Program-made: the position numbers and the translations under genes | In this document: positions 33,728 to 40,248 of the stretch, one piece after another | Numbering within the stretch: the first letter of the stretch is position 1 | Layout: the number at the start of each line of letters is the position of its first letter | Source of the DNA: Pantoea sp. AS-PWVM4 | GTDB taxonomy: Bacteria; Pseudomonadota; Gammaproteobacteria; Enterobacterales; Enterobacteriaceae | Reading direction: 5' to 3' | Assembly: GCF_000468095.1 (NCBI RefSeq) | Contig: NZ_ASZC01000030.1 | Coordinates: 1 to 40,248, forward strand | DNA length: 40,248 bases | The notes under the pieces: model-generated | Databases searched by the model: none | Seen by the model: the letters and a program-made list of their open reading frames with translations, nothing else | Told to the model about the DNA's origin: nothing

Positions 33728-34161
33728 GCAAAGATGTCTCGATCGTTATCCCCGGTCAAGATGCCGACAGCGCGCCTTTTGAACATCCGTGGCAGGCACA
33801 GGTGTTCTCGCTGATTGTTCACCTGCATCAGGCGGGAAAGTTCAGCTGGAATACATGGGTGGAGGTCTTCAGCCGAGAAATCAAAGCCGCACCGGCACGG
33901 GCGGATGAAAGCATCAACGATGCTTATTACCGCCAGTGGGTGTCTGCGGCTGAGAAGTTGATTTTGTCGCTCGCAATGACCGAAGAAGCAGACATTGCAC
34001 AACGTGCTACGGAATGGCGTCAGGCGTATTTGCATACGCCGCACGGCATGCCGGTAGTACTGAGTAACGCCAGTTGCCCGCCCGCGCACAGCCATCAACA
34101 CCCAACATTGCGGGTGCCGGTGGCGGTTAGCCCGGCCGCCCGTACCGCTGAACTTTCATAA
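33724..34161 (+). CDS. Nitrile hydratase activator (NhlE/P14K-like)
   Basis: This 145-residue protein resembles the N-terminal half of NHase beta subunits (PFEHPWQAQVFSLIVHLHQAGKFSWNTWVEVFSREIK, then YYRQWVSAAEKLIL). This is the form of the cobalt NHase activator. In Rhodococcus and Pseudomonas putida such proteins bind the alpha subunit, load cobalt, and are exchanged for the mature beta subunit (self-subunit swapping). The ATG overlaps the nthB stop; the C-terminal tail is Pro/His-containing (PPAHSHQHP), possibly metal-binding. Its length and position are usual for the family. Confidence 0.9.
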   Translation: MSKDVSIVIPGQDADSAPFEHPWQAQVFSLIVHLHQAGKFSWNTWVEVFSREIKAAPARADESINDAYYRQWVSAAEKLILSLAMTEEADIAQRATEWRQAYLHTPHGMPVVLSNASCPPAHSHQHPTLRVPVAVSPAARTAELS

Positions 34162-34177
34162 TTTAAGAGGAATTTGT

Positions 34178-34387
34178 ATGAGTCACGTCGCGACATCGAG
34201 CCAGATCCAGAACACACCCATCCCGCTGGTATCTTTGCTGCCCTGGGCGGCATTCATCACCTTGATGGTGTTGCTGGCTGTCTATTTTGTTGGTGCCGAA
34301 CAGGGGGCTACCGCCGTCTTTTCTGGTAACCAGGTCCATGAGTATTTTCATGATGCCCGCCATTTGCTGGGTTTCCCCTGCCACTGA
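34178..34387 (+). CDS. cbtB: CbtB cobalt transporter subunit
   Basis: This 69-residue membrane protein has one transmembrane segment (LLPWAAFITLMVLLAVYFVGAEQ). Its C-terminal histidine-rich motif, VHEYFHDARHLLGFPCH, is the signature of CbtB, with HxxxHDxRHxxGxxCH metal ligands. CbtB works with CbtA in cobalt uptake in bacteria where B12-regulated cobalt transporters are predicted. It lies 16 bases after the NHase activator gene and 10 before cbtA, so the transporter is co-expressed with the cobalt-dependent nitrile hydratase. AAGAGGAA lies just before the start. Confidence 0.92.
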   Translation: MSHVATSSQIQNTPIPLVSLLPWAAFITLMVLLAVYFVGAEQGATAVFSGNQVHEYFHDARHLLGFPCH

Positions 34388-34397
34388 GGATAAGTCT

Positions 34398-35165
34398 ATG
34401 ACCGGAAAACTCCTGTTGCAGGGCATGATGGCCGGGATTCTGGCGGGCATCATCACCTTTGGTTTTGCACATATTTTTGGCGAGCCGCAGGTCGATCGGG
34501 CAATTTCTATCGAAGAACAACTTTCTCATCCGCATCTGCCTGCCAGCGCTGAGAAGGGTCATCACCATGATGAGGCTGATGGGGAAGTCTTCAGTCGCCA
34601 GACCCAGTCCGGTGCCGGATTGTTGAGCGGGATGATCCTGTTCAGCGCTGCAATGGGGGGCGCGCTGGCGCTGATCTGGTCTTTTTGCTGGCAACGCACT
34701 GGCCCGGCGCATCCTCGCGCCCTGGCACTGAGTCTGGCGATGGCCGGGTTTCTGGTGATGAGCCTGATGCCGGGCCTGAAATATCCACCGAACCCTCCGG
34801 CGGTGGGGGATCCGTCCACCATTGGTTACCGGACCAGCCTCTACTTTGCCATGCTGCTGATCTCCGCTGTGATCATCGTGGCGGCGGCGTGGAGTGCGCA
34901 TCAGATGAAACGTCGGCTGGGGGCATGGAATGCCGCGCTGTGGGGCGCGATGTCAGGCTGCGTGATGATGATTGCCGCCTGTATGCTGATGCCCGCGATC
35001 AATGAGATCCCGGCCAGCTTTTCGGCGGATGTGTTGTGGCGCTTTCGCCTGAGTGCCTTCGGTACCCAACTGACGATGTGGTGCGTGATGGGAGTGCTGT
35101 TTGGGGCTTTCGCCGAGAAGATTGTGCAAAAACCCGCCCTGCGCCAGTGGGCGGATGTGCACTGA
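34398..35165 (+). CDS. cbtA: CbtA cobalt transporter
   Basis: This 255-residue inner-membrane protein is of the CbtA family, with about five to six hydrophobic segments (GMMAGILAGIITFGFAHIFG, LLSGMILFSAAMGGALALIWSF, LALSLAMAGFLVMSLMPGLKYPPNPPAVGD, FAMLLISAVIIVAAAW and LTMWCVMGVLFGAFAEKIV). KYPPNPPAVGDPSTIGYRT is the family core. A histidine loop, GHHHDEA (54-60), could bind metal. GAGGA lies eight bases before the ATG. A longer in-frame reading starting within cbtB is not family-like. Together with CbtB it should supply Co2+ to nthA. Confidence 0.92.
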   Translation: MTGKLLLQGMMAGILAGIITFGFAHIFGEPQVDRAISIEEQLSHPHLPASAEKGHHHDEADGEVFSRQTQSGAGLLSGMILFSAAMGGALALIWSFCWQRTGPAHPRALALSLAMAGFLVMSLMPGLKYPPNPPAVGDPSTIGYRTSLYFAMLLISAVIIVAAAWSAHQMKRRLGAWNAALWGAMSGCVMMIAACMLMPAINEIPASFSADVLWRFRLSAFGTQLTMWCVMGVLFGAFAEKIVQKPALRQWADVH

Positions 35166-35170
35166 TCCCG

Positions 35171-35704
35171 ATGGCAATCACCCTGCAACTGATTTGCCAG
35201 GGGGAAACCCTGGCAAACCGGCAATCACGGTTTCCCGCTGATGACCCTTTGTGCGAACAGGCTTTACCACAACGGTTCGGGCCTTACAGTCAAATCTGGA
35301 TTGCGGCGAGTGTGGCGAGCATCCAGACGGCCCAGGCTTTGGGGCTAAGCGGAGAGCAGGTGACCGCGCTGGTGGAACCTGGTTATGGTCGCTGGTCGGG
35401 TTTAGCCATCAGGGACGTGATGACACAGGAGCCAGACGTTTTTATGCGCTGGCTCAAAGGCGAGGCACCACCTGATGGGGAATCTCTCCAGCAGTTGATG
35501 GTCCGCTGTGAGGGATGGTTGACGCAGTGCGTCGCGCTACGGGGACTGCACTGCGTCATCGTCTCTTCAGCCGTGATCCGCGCGATGGTGGTCACTGTCC
35601 TGGGCGCGCCACCGCACGCGTTTAACGCCATCGATATTCATCCCTTGAGCGTGACGCAACTGCGCAGCGACGGTAAACGCTGGCATTTGTGCCCTGGCAA
35701 GTGA
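35171..35704 (+). CDS. Histidine phosphatase-like protein lacking catalytic residues
   Basis: This 177-residue protein has the phosphoglycerate mutase/histidine phosphatase outline but not its active site. The usual R-H-G at the N-terminus is C9-Q10-G11 (LICQGETLANRQSRFPADDPL), the usual S-P-x-x-R-A is SVASIQTA, and the usual S-H-G near the C-terminus is S132-S133-A134 (VSSAVIRA). The phosphorylated histidine, one arginine and the second histidine are therefore all missing. The rest, such as YGRWSGLAI, is well kept and the frame is open, so a non-catalytic role is likely. It follows cbtA by five bases and ends the operon. CobC-like relatives act in cobamide synthesis, so a cobalt-related binding or regulatory role is possible but unproven. 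Confidence 0.8.
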   Translation: MAITLQLICQGETLANRQSRFPADDPLCEQALPQRFGPYSQIWIAASVASIQTAQALGLSGEQVTALVEPGYGRWSGLAIRDVMTQEPDVFMRWLKGEAPPDGESLQQLMVRCEGWLTQCVALRGLHCVIVSSAVIRAMVVTVLGAPPHAFNAIDIHPLSVTQLRSDGKRWHLCPGK

Positions 35705-35865
35705 CAGGTTGCGCGTCAATATTCTCGCTCTTCTTCGCTGTGCATAGCTCGTTCTGCTTCAGATGAAATGAAGGCGTACTGTTAACATCAACGCGTTTTG
35801 CAGGTGAGTGCTGCCGGAGCGTGGCTGCTGTTATCTGCTTTCTTCCACATCTAAAGGAAAATATT

Positions 35866-36504
35866 GTGTCGATCGTTAATGAAAAACTTGCCTGGCGCTA
35901 TGCGACCAAAAAATTTGATGCCAGCAAAGTGGTGCCTGAGGATAAGCTGGAACGCATTATTGAAGCGGTACGCTTAACCGCCACCTCCAGTGGCTTGCAG
36001 CCGTTTGAGCTGTTGGTTGTTACCAATACTGAAATCCGCGAAAAAATTCGTGCGGTTGCCTGGGACCAGGCGCAGGTGACGGATTGTTCTCATGTGTTGG
36101 TGTTTGCTGCCTGGGATGACATCACGCCAGAACGCGTCCATATGATGTTTGATCTGACCAATGAAGTCCGTGGCTTCCGTAATGAAGGCTGGGAAAACTA
36201 TCGTCAGATGTTGCTGGGTATCGTGGGTGAACGTGGTACTGAAGCAAATTATCAGGCGGCGGCACGTCAGGCGTATATCGCACTGGGTAGCGCCCTGATT
36301 GCGGCGGCGTTTGAAGAAGTTGATGCTACACCGATGGAAGGTTTCGACCCGCAGGCCGTGGATGAAATCCTCGGTCTGAAGGAGAAAGGATTACGCAGCG
36401 TGATCATCCTGCCGTTGGGCTATCGTGCGGCTGAAGGTGACTGGCTGGTCAACCTGCAAAAAGTTCGTCGCAGCCGCGAAAACTTCGTCACTGAAATCAA
36501 GTAA
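35866..36504 (+). CDS. NfsB-like NAD(P)H nitroreductase
   Basis: This 212-residue flavin (FMN) oxidoreductase has the nitroreductase fold. It starts WRYATKKFDASKVVPEDKLERIIEAVRLTATSSGLQPFELLVV, with the FMN-binding R-Y-x-T-K segment. AYIALGSALIAAAFEEVDATPMEGFD and KGLRSVIILPLGYRA follow, the typical C-terminal elements. A GTG at 35866, six bases after AAAGGAA, is taken as start; an in-frame upstream start lacks a ribosome site. Such enzymes reduce nitro groups, quinones or enals. It stands alone after the NHase operon with a 160-base gap and its own likely promoter, so a link to nitrile metabolism is not shown. Confidence 0.85.
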   Translation: MSIVNEKLAWRYATKKFDASKVVPEDKLERIIEAVRLTATSSGLQPFELLVVTNTEIREKIRAVAWDQAQVTDCSHVLVFAAWDDITPERVHMMFDLTNEVRGFRNEGWENYRQMLLGIVGERGTEANYQAAARQAYIALGSALIAAAFEEVDATPMEGFDPQAVDEILGLKEKGLRSVIILPLGYRAAEGDWLVNLQKVRRSRENFVTEIK

Positions 36505-36506
36505 AC

Positions 36507-36552
36507 GAAACCGTAGCGGTACGATAATTGAAGTGAACCCCGAAAGTTGGAT
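36507..36552 (+). mobile_element. Possible IS3-type end in a broken REP-like element
   Basis: After the nitroreductase the sequence ACCGTAGCGGTACGATAA looks like the left half of the REP-like palindrome seen at 19211. It then breaks into TGAAGTGAACCCCGAAAG followed by TTGGAT (36529-36552), the CCCC-AAAGTTGGA form common at IS3-family ends. No transposase is present. It may mark where an insertion sequence entered and was later lost together with part of the neighbouring kinase gene. Confidence 0.35.
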
Positions 36553-36602
36553 ACTCATTCCAATGAGTAGGGGGAACTGTAATCATCAGCCGTAACCGGG
36601 TG

Positions 36603-36704
36603 TCATTCATATGACGCGTTACCAGGACATTGCATCAGTCGTCCATCCGCCTCCGGCAACAGATCAACCACGGCGTCTCCCAGACACCAGACTCGTGCTG
36701 ACAT
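36603..36704 (-). pseudogene. Truncated fructokinase-like (ScrK) remnant
   Basis: From an ATG at 36704, preceded by GGAGGAAATTT, 33 codons match the start of ScrK-type fructokinases: ARVWCLGDAVVDLLPEADGR then LMQCPG. The PfkB sequence stops where relatives continue with A-P-A-N-V-A-V. The frame then runs into unrelated sequence and ends at 36603. An intact start, ribosome site and operator with an abrupt loss of the remaining ~270 residues indicates a deletion or insertion event, probably linked to the IS-like sequence at 36529. No function is expected. Confidence 0.75.
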
Positions 36705-36740
36705 GAAATTTCCTCCATAGAATGAGTCTGTGAAAACTAA

Positions 36741-36754
36741 CTAAACCGGTTTAG
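36741..36754. promoter_or_regulatory. LacI-type palindromic operator before the scrK remnant
   Basis: CTAAACCGGTTTAG is a perfect 14-bp palindrome 37 bases upstream of the truncated kinase start. Its form, with the central CCGG, is typical of LacI/GalR-family (ScrR-like) sites. It is probably the surviving operator of a lost sucrose/fructose operon. The rest of 36505-36873 holds only the remnant and IS-like sequence. Confidence 0.55.
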
Positions 36755-36873
36755 CAAGGCAACAGAAATTTTATCTGAAGTCGGATGCTATAAGGAATTC
36801 TGAGGTTCTGCCGATACTCAGTTTTAGTCAAAATGGTCGAAATAGATCTATTCGTTTCAGCAGGAAGCCGGTA

Positions 36874-37683
36874 ATGATGAAAAAGAGAAACGTAATATTT
36901 ATTGCAGTAGGTATTTTATGGCACATGCCGGTATACGCAGCTTCGTTTGATTGCAAAAAAGCCAGCAGTTACGCCGAATTGACTATCTGTTCCACACCGT
37001 CTTTATCTTCCCTCGACGATAAACTGAATGCGCTGTACCGCAAAGCATTAACAGAAAAAGCGGATCAAGCGACGATGATAAAAAAATCACAGCTGTTGTG
37101 GCTGAAGAGTATCAGAAACAAAGCGACAACAGTTTCGCAACTTGATTCGGCTTATAAGGGGCGAATCAATGACTTAGTGGCTGTGCTGGGCGTGCTTCCG
37201 GAACAAAAAACCGCTGAATCTGCTGCACCTTCCGTCCGTCAGGTAAACCCGGCATCACCACCAGCACCAACTAATCTTCAGCAAGCGGTACAAGATGATG
37301 GTGGTGTCCCACCGAGTTTTCCTTCTCACACGGATCCGGTGACAAAGGTATGTAAGGTATCCATGCAGTATGGTCGTGGATTTAAGGACAAATATCTCAG
37401 TGGCAAGAAAAATGATCCTTACACCATTAAAGTGACGGATTCTGGAGACAGCTTTGTTATTCATTTCGACCAAAATTACGGGCTTGGCGATATGGACAGC
37501 GGAGAGATAAGTGCTCTGGGCCAGGAATACTTAAATATTAAGAAAGAAAGTGACGGCAGTACCTCCTACTATACGCGCCCTGCCAATGCTAAATTTTCCA
37601 GCTATAGACTCAAATCAACCAGCAATAACGAAACTCAGCTACAGGTGATACTGTATGCTTGTAACGTTGCTGCGGCATCTTGA
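36874..37683 (+). CDS. LprI-like (DUF1311) periplasmic protein
   Basis: This 269-residue exported protein has a signal peptide (MMKKRNVIFIAVGILWHMPVYA). The N-terminal domain matches the lysozyme-inhibitor LprI/DUF1311 pattern: SFDCKKASSYAELTICSTPSLSSLDDKLNALYRKAL, then KKSQLLWLKSIRNKA. The two cysteines (in FDCKKA and TICST) probably form a disulfide. A proline-rich linker (SPPAPT) leads to a second, unassigned domain of about 120 residues with two more cysteines. AGGAAG lies before the ATG. It may protect against host or competitor lysozyme, but many DUF1311 proteins are uncharacterised. Confidence 0.75.
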   Translation: MMKKRNVIFIAVGILWHMPVYAASFDCKKASSYAELTICSTPSLSSLDDKLNALYRKALTEKADQATMIKKSQLLWLKSIRNKATTVSQLDSAYKGRINDLVAVLGVLPEQKTAESAAPSVRQVNPASPPAPTNLQQAVQDDGGVPPSFPSHTDPVTKVCKVSMQYGRGFKDKYLSGKKNDPYTIKVTDSGDSFVIHFDQNYGLGDMDSGEISALGQEYLNIKKESDGSTSYYTRPANAKFSSYRLKSTSNNETQLQVILYACNVAAAS

Positions 37684-37887
37684 ATCGAGATACAGTCTAT
37701 TCGTCTTGTCAGTTTCTGACACAGGGCTGCTGTTGCAGCCCTGAACTCACCTTCACAGAATACGAGCGCAGTAACCCAGCTTCCTCATAACTGTATGATT
37801 TAAAAGTAAAGTTATGTAGGGTGGGACATTTTGCAACCCTGCCAGCCCTGACCGTGCATCTGATCATGAACATGACTCATGCTGTAT

Positions 37888-38028
37888 TGAAATTAAATCA
37901 CTTTTCTCCATCCAAAAGCTCTGGCATAAAATATGCATTATCAATGTTAAATCAGATAAAAAATACTGAATGAGAAAACCCCAAAAAATTGGGTGACTTT
38001 CAACCAACCAAACGTCTTTTCAGTATTT
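37888..38028 (+). promoter_or_regulatory. Structured leader and possible MetR site before mesX
   Basis: AAATACTGAA (37961-37970) is perfectly inverted at TTCAGTATTT (38019-38028), enclosing a second stem CCCAA/TTGGG (37980-37984 and 37989-37993). Such nested stems 29 bases before the mesX start suggest a folded 5' leader. Upstream, TGAAATTAAATCA (37888-37900) is close to the MetR consensus TGAA-N5-TTCA, and AACGTCTT at 38011 resembles half a MetJ box. All regulatory roles are inferred; the rest of 37684-38056 has no gene. Confidence 0.45.
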
Positions 38029-38056
38029 ATCTCAGATATCAGGGTGCCGGATTGCG

Positions 38057-39031
38057 ATGAATAAAGATCTTACATTTTCTATTAAGCGTATTTCTTTCGA
38101 CGAAAATTATAACCCCTCCAAAAATACGCGCATCACGACTAACTTTGCGAACTTAGCACGAGGCGAGAAACGTCAGGAGAACTTGCGTAACGCCTTAGTG
38201 ATGATTGACAACCGTTTCAATTCGCTGGCGCACTGGGATAACCCGAATAACGATCGTTATTCAGTTGAACTGGAAATCATTTCTGCTGAGTTGAACATTG
38301 GTGCTGAAGTTACCTTTCCGGCGATTGAAATATTAAAAACAAATATCGTTGATAAGAAAACCCAAGAGCGTATTGACGGTATTTTAGGCAATAATTTCTC
38401 TTCTTATGTACGGGACTATGATTTTAGTGTGGTTCTTCCTGAACATAATAAAAAACAATCTGGCTTTAGCACGCCCGATAACTTTGGTGATCTACATGGG
38501 AACCTATTCAAGTCCTTCGTGAATTCCGATGCGTATCAAGAGAATTTTAAAAAATCACCGGTTATCTGCCTGAGTGTTTCCAGTAAGAACGTCTATCATC
38601 AGACGGGAAATCAGCATCCGGTACTTGGCATCGAATACCAGCAAGATGAGCTCTCCCTGACTGACCTTTATTTCAATAAAATGGGGTTACAGGCACGCTA
38701 TTTTATGCCGGCGAACAGTGTTGCGCCTTTGGCCTTCTATTTTACTGGCGATTTACTCAGTGATTACACCAACCTTGAGCTGATCAGCACCATTAGCACA
38801 ATGGAGACGTTCCAGAAGATTTATCGCCCTGAGATTTACAATGCTAACTCTGCGGCAGGAAAATGCTACCAGCCAAGTCTGAAGCATCAGGATTATTCCT
38901 TAACTCAAATTGTTTATGATCGCGAAGAACGTAGCCAGTTGGCTATTGAACAAGGAAAGTTTACTGAGCAGCACTTCATCAAACCTTATCAAACTGTTCT
39001 TGAGCAATGGTCTGCTGCGTCCGTTCTTTGA
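38057..39031 (+). CDS. mesX: DUF1852 protein MesX, partner of methionine synthase MesD
   Basis: This 324-residue protein belongs to the DUF1852 family. It begins LTFSIKRISFDENYNPSKNTRITTNFANLARGE and contains NRFNSLAHWDNPNNDRY and LGIEYQQDELSLTDLYFNKMGLQARYFMPANSVAPLAFYFTGDLLSDYTNLELISTISTMETFQKIYRPEIYNAN. In other bacteria DUF1852 genes sit directly before a short MetE-like gene, and genetic work has shown MesX is required, with oxygen, for MesD-dependent methionine synthesis. The pair here has a 27-base gap. It probably provides or handles the methyl donor; the reaction is not established. Confidence 0.9.
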   Translation: MNKDLTFSIKRISFDENYNPSKNTRITTNFANLARGEKRQENLRNALVMIDNRFNSLAHWDNPNNDRYSVELEIISAELNIGAEVTFPAIEILKTNIVDKKTQERIDGILGNNFSSYVRDYDFSVVLPEHNKKQSGFSTPDNFGDLHGNLFKSFVNSDAYQENFKKSPVICLSVSSKNVYHQTGNQHPVLGIEYQQDELSLTDLYFNKMGLQARYFMPANSVAPLAFYFTGDLLSDYTNLELISTISTMETFQKIYRPEIYNANSAAGKCYQPSLKHQDYSLTQIVYDREERSQLAIEQGKFTEQHFIKPYQTVLEQWSAASVL

Positions 39032-39058
39032 TTAACCGAAAGTACAAGGTCACCTGTG

Positions 39059-40087
39059 ATGAAAAAATTATTACCTACTTCAACTGCTGGCAGTTTACCT
39101 AAGCCTTCCTGGCTGGCACAACCTGAGACACTTTGGTCACCCTGGAAATTGCAGGATGCGGAATTAATTGAGGGCAAACAAGATGCGCTGCGTTTGTGCC
39201 TGGAAGATCAATTAAAAGCCGGTATTGATATCGTCAGTGATGGTGAGCAAACACGCCAACATTTTGTCACGACCTTTATTGAGCATCTCAGCGGCGTTGA
39301 TTTTGAGAAACGCGAGATCGTTAAAATTCGTAATCGCTATGAAGCGAGTGTACCGTCCGTTGTGGGTGAAGTTGCGCGTCAAAAGCCCGTATTTGTCGAA
39401 GATGCCAAATTTTTACGTCAACTAACCAGTCAACCGATCAAATGGGCCTTACCGGGTCCGATGACGATGATTGATACACTTTATGATGGACACTATAAAA
39501 GCCGTGAAAAACTCGCCTGGGAATTCGCCAAAATTCTTAACCAGGAAGCCAAAGAGTTAGAGGCGGCAGGTGTTGATATTATCCAGTTTGATGAACCTGC
39601 ATTTAATGTCTTTTTTGATGAGGTGAATGACTGGGGGATTGCCGCTTTAGAAAGAGCCATCGAAGGGCTTAAATGTGAGACGGCTGTGCATATTTGCTAC
39701 GGCTATGGCATCAAAGCCAATACCGATTGGAAAAAGACTCTGGGGAACGAGTGGCGCCAATATGAAGAGGTGTTCCCTAAACTGCAAACATCCAACATTG
39801 ATATCATTTCCCTGGAATGTCACAACTCGCATGTTCCAATGGATCTGATTGAACTGATTCGCGGTAAAAAGGTGATGGTGGGGGCGATCGATGTGGCAAC
39901 CAATACCATCGAGACCCCGGAAGAAGTCGCCGCTACGCTGCGCAACGTGCTTAAGTTTGTCGATGCTGACAAACTCTATCCGTCTACCAACTGTGGCATG
40001 ACGCCGCTACCGCGCCGGGTCGCCAGAGGCAAGCTGGAAGCGTTAAGCGCGGGTGCAGAAATCGTTCGAAAAGAGCTGCTGGGCTGA
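39059..40087 (+). CDS. mesD: Folate-independent core methionine synthase MesD
   Basis: This 342-residue enzyme is like the C-terminal catalytic half of cobalamin-independent methionine synthase MetE (about 750 residues) and lacks the N-terminal folate-binding half. The zinc ligands of MetE are all present: H211 and C213 (VHICYGYG), E253 (ISLECHNSH) and C312 (STNCGM). D178 and E179 (FDEPAF) fit the homocysteine site. With MesX upstream this is the MesD type, which methylates homocysteine from a non-folate donor and needs oxygen. The ATG at 39059 is preferred over a GTG one codon earlier. A strong terminator follows. Confidence 0.93.
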   Translation: MKKLLPTSTAGSLPKPSWLAQPETLWSPWKLQDAELIEGKQDALRLCLEDQLKAGIDIVSDGEQTRQHFVTTFIEHLSGVDFEKREIVKIRNRYEASVPSVVGEVARQKPVFVEDAKFLRQLTSQPIKWALPGPMTMIDTLYDGHYKSREKLAWEFAKILNQEAKELEAAGVDIIQFDEPAFNVFFDEVNDWGIAALERAIEGLKCETAVHICYGYGIKANTDWKKTLGNEWRQYEEVFPKLQTSNIDIISLECHNSHVPMDLIELIRGKKVMVGAIDVATNTIETPEEVAATLRNVLKFVDADKLYPSTNCGMTPLPRRVARGKLEALSAGAEIVRKELLG

Positions 40088-40113
40088 CGTTAGCAAACAG
40101 TGATTGATGGCAG

Positions 40114-40138
40114 GGCGCGATTTATCGCGCCTTTTTTA
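40114..40138 (+). terminator. Rho-independent terminator after mesD
   Basis: GGCGCGAT and ATCGCGCC form an 8-bp inverted repeat around TT (effectively 7 bp with a TTTA loop), followed by a T-run. It lies 27 bases after the mesD stop. Its core GCGATTTATCGC is the same as that of the REP-like palindrome at 19211. Confidence 0.85.
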
Positions 40139-40248
40139 TATTCAATTTTTTTGAATTCTTTCAGCAAATCCCTCAGCTTTTCCTCACCCGCCGACAGGTC
40201 TATTCTCTCTCACATCGAGGCACAACGCCTCACCGATTAAACAAACTT
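40139..40248 (+). other. Intergenic window end
   Basis: No gene is visible in the last 110 bases. A small GAGGC/GCCTC hairpin lies at 40217-40231 in front of a probable downstream gene outside the window. Confidence 0.4.

Noticed and set aside
34308..34901. 197-residue minus-strand frame opposite cbtA
   Set aside because: Arg/His/Pro-rich antisense of a clearly coding membrane protein.

Overview
The window looks like about 40 kb of a large, low-copy plasmid from a plant-associated member of the Enterobacterales, most likely Pantoea or a close relative. The reasons are a RepFIB-type RepA with iterons on both sides, a P1-type parAB pair, enterobacterial-type genes and regulators, and a REP-like palindrome with a GCGATTTATCGC core that I associate with Pantoea and Erwinia. 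The host is inferred from family resemblance only. The first ~50 bases are C-homopolymer sequence and look like a contig-end artefact.

Layout. (1) 53-8022, minus strand: a sugar operon resembling E. coli als, led by a DeoR-type regulator, then a periplasmic binding protein, ABC ATPase, two permeases, an AlsE-type epimerase, a ROK kinase and a PfkB kinase. (2) 8023-9215: promoter region, a possible 20-residue peptide, an orphan 148-residue protein and hairpins. (3) 9216-16551, minus strand: a complete Nit1C cluster (MSMEG_0572-type protein, Nit1 nitrilase, radical SAM enzyme, GNAT, AIR-synthase-like protein, MSMEG_0570-type protein, flavin oxidoreductase) plus an acyl-CoA synthetase, with a divergent MocR regulator at 16920-18320. 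(4) 18332-19125: a TetR regulator with a 28-bp palindromic operator and a small DUF2158-like protein. (5) 19282-24133: parB, parA, repA, about 16 iterons beyond the 3' end of repA, six 21-bp-spaced iterons upstream, a Dam-site cluster and a DnaA box, which together form the replication and partition core. (6) 24134-27459: a gene-poor stretch, then a GNAT with an internal deletion, two convergent ASCH-domain proteins and a DinB-like protein. (7) 27571-35704: an aldoxime-nitrile operon with a divergent AraC regulator (heme aldoxime dehydratase, outer-membrane channel, amidase, cobalt nitrile hydratase alpha, beta and activator, CbtB and CbtA cobalt transporter, and a histidine-phosphatase-like protein lacking its catalytic residues). 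(8) 35866-40087: a nitroreductase, a truncated fructokinase next to an IS-like end, an LprI-like periplasmic protein, and the mesX-mesD folate-independent methionine synthase pair behind a structured leader.

How the genes fit together. The aldoxime operon should convert aldoxime to nitrile (Oxd), nitrile to amide (NHase) and amide to acid plus ammonia (amidase), with its own outer-membrane entry route and its own cobalt supply. Nit1C is a second, chemically separate nitrile/cyanide nitrogen-assimilation system. Having both on one plasmid suggests a host that exploits plant-derived aldoximes and nitriles, or cyanide. The strongest new observations are a 21-bp-period direct repeat overlapping the oxd promoter, ATGCAATCA repeats between Nit1C and its MocR regulator, the catalytically degenerate phosphatase at the end of the cobalt/NHase operon, and the paired stem structures in front of mesX.
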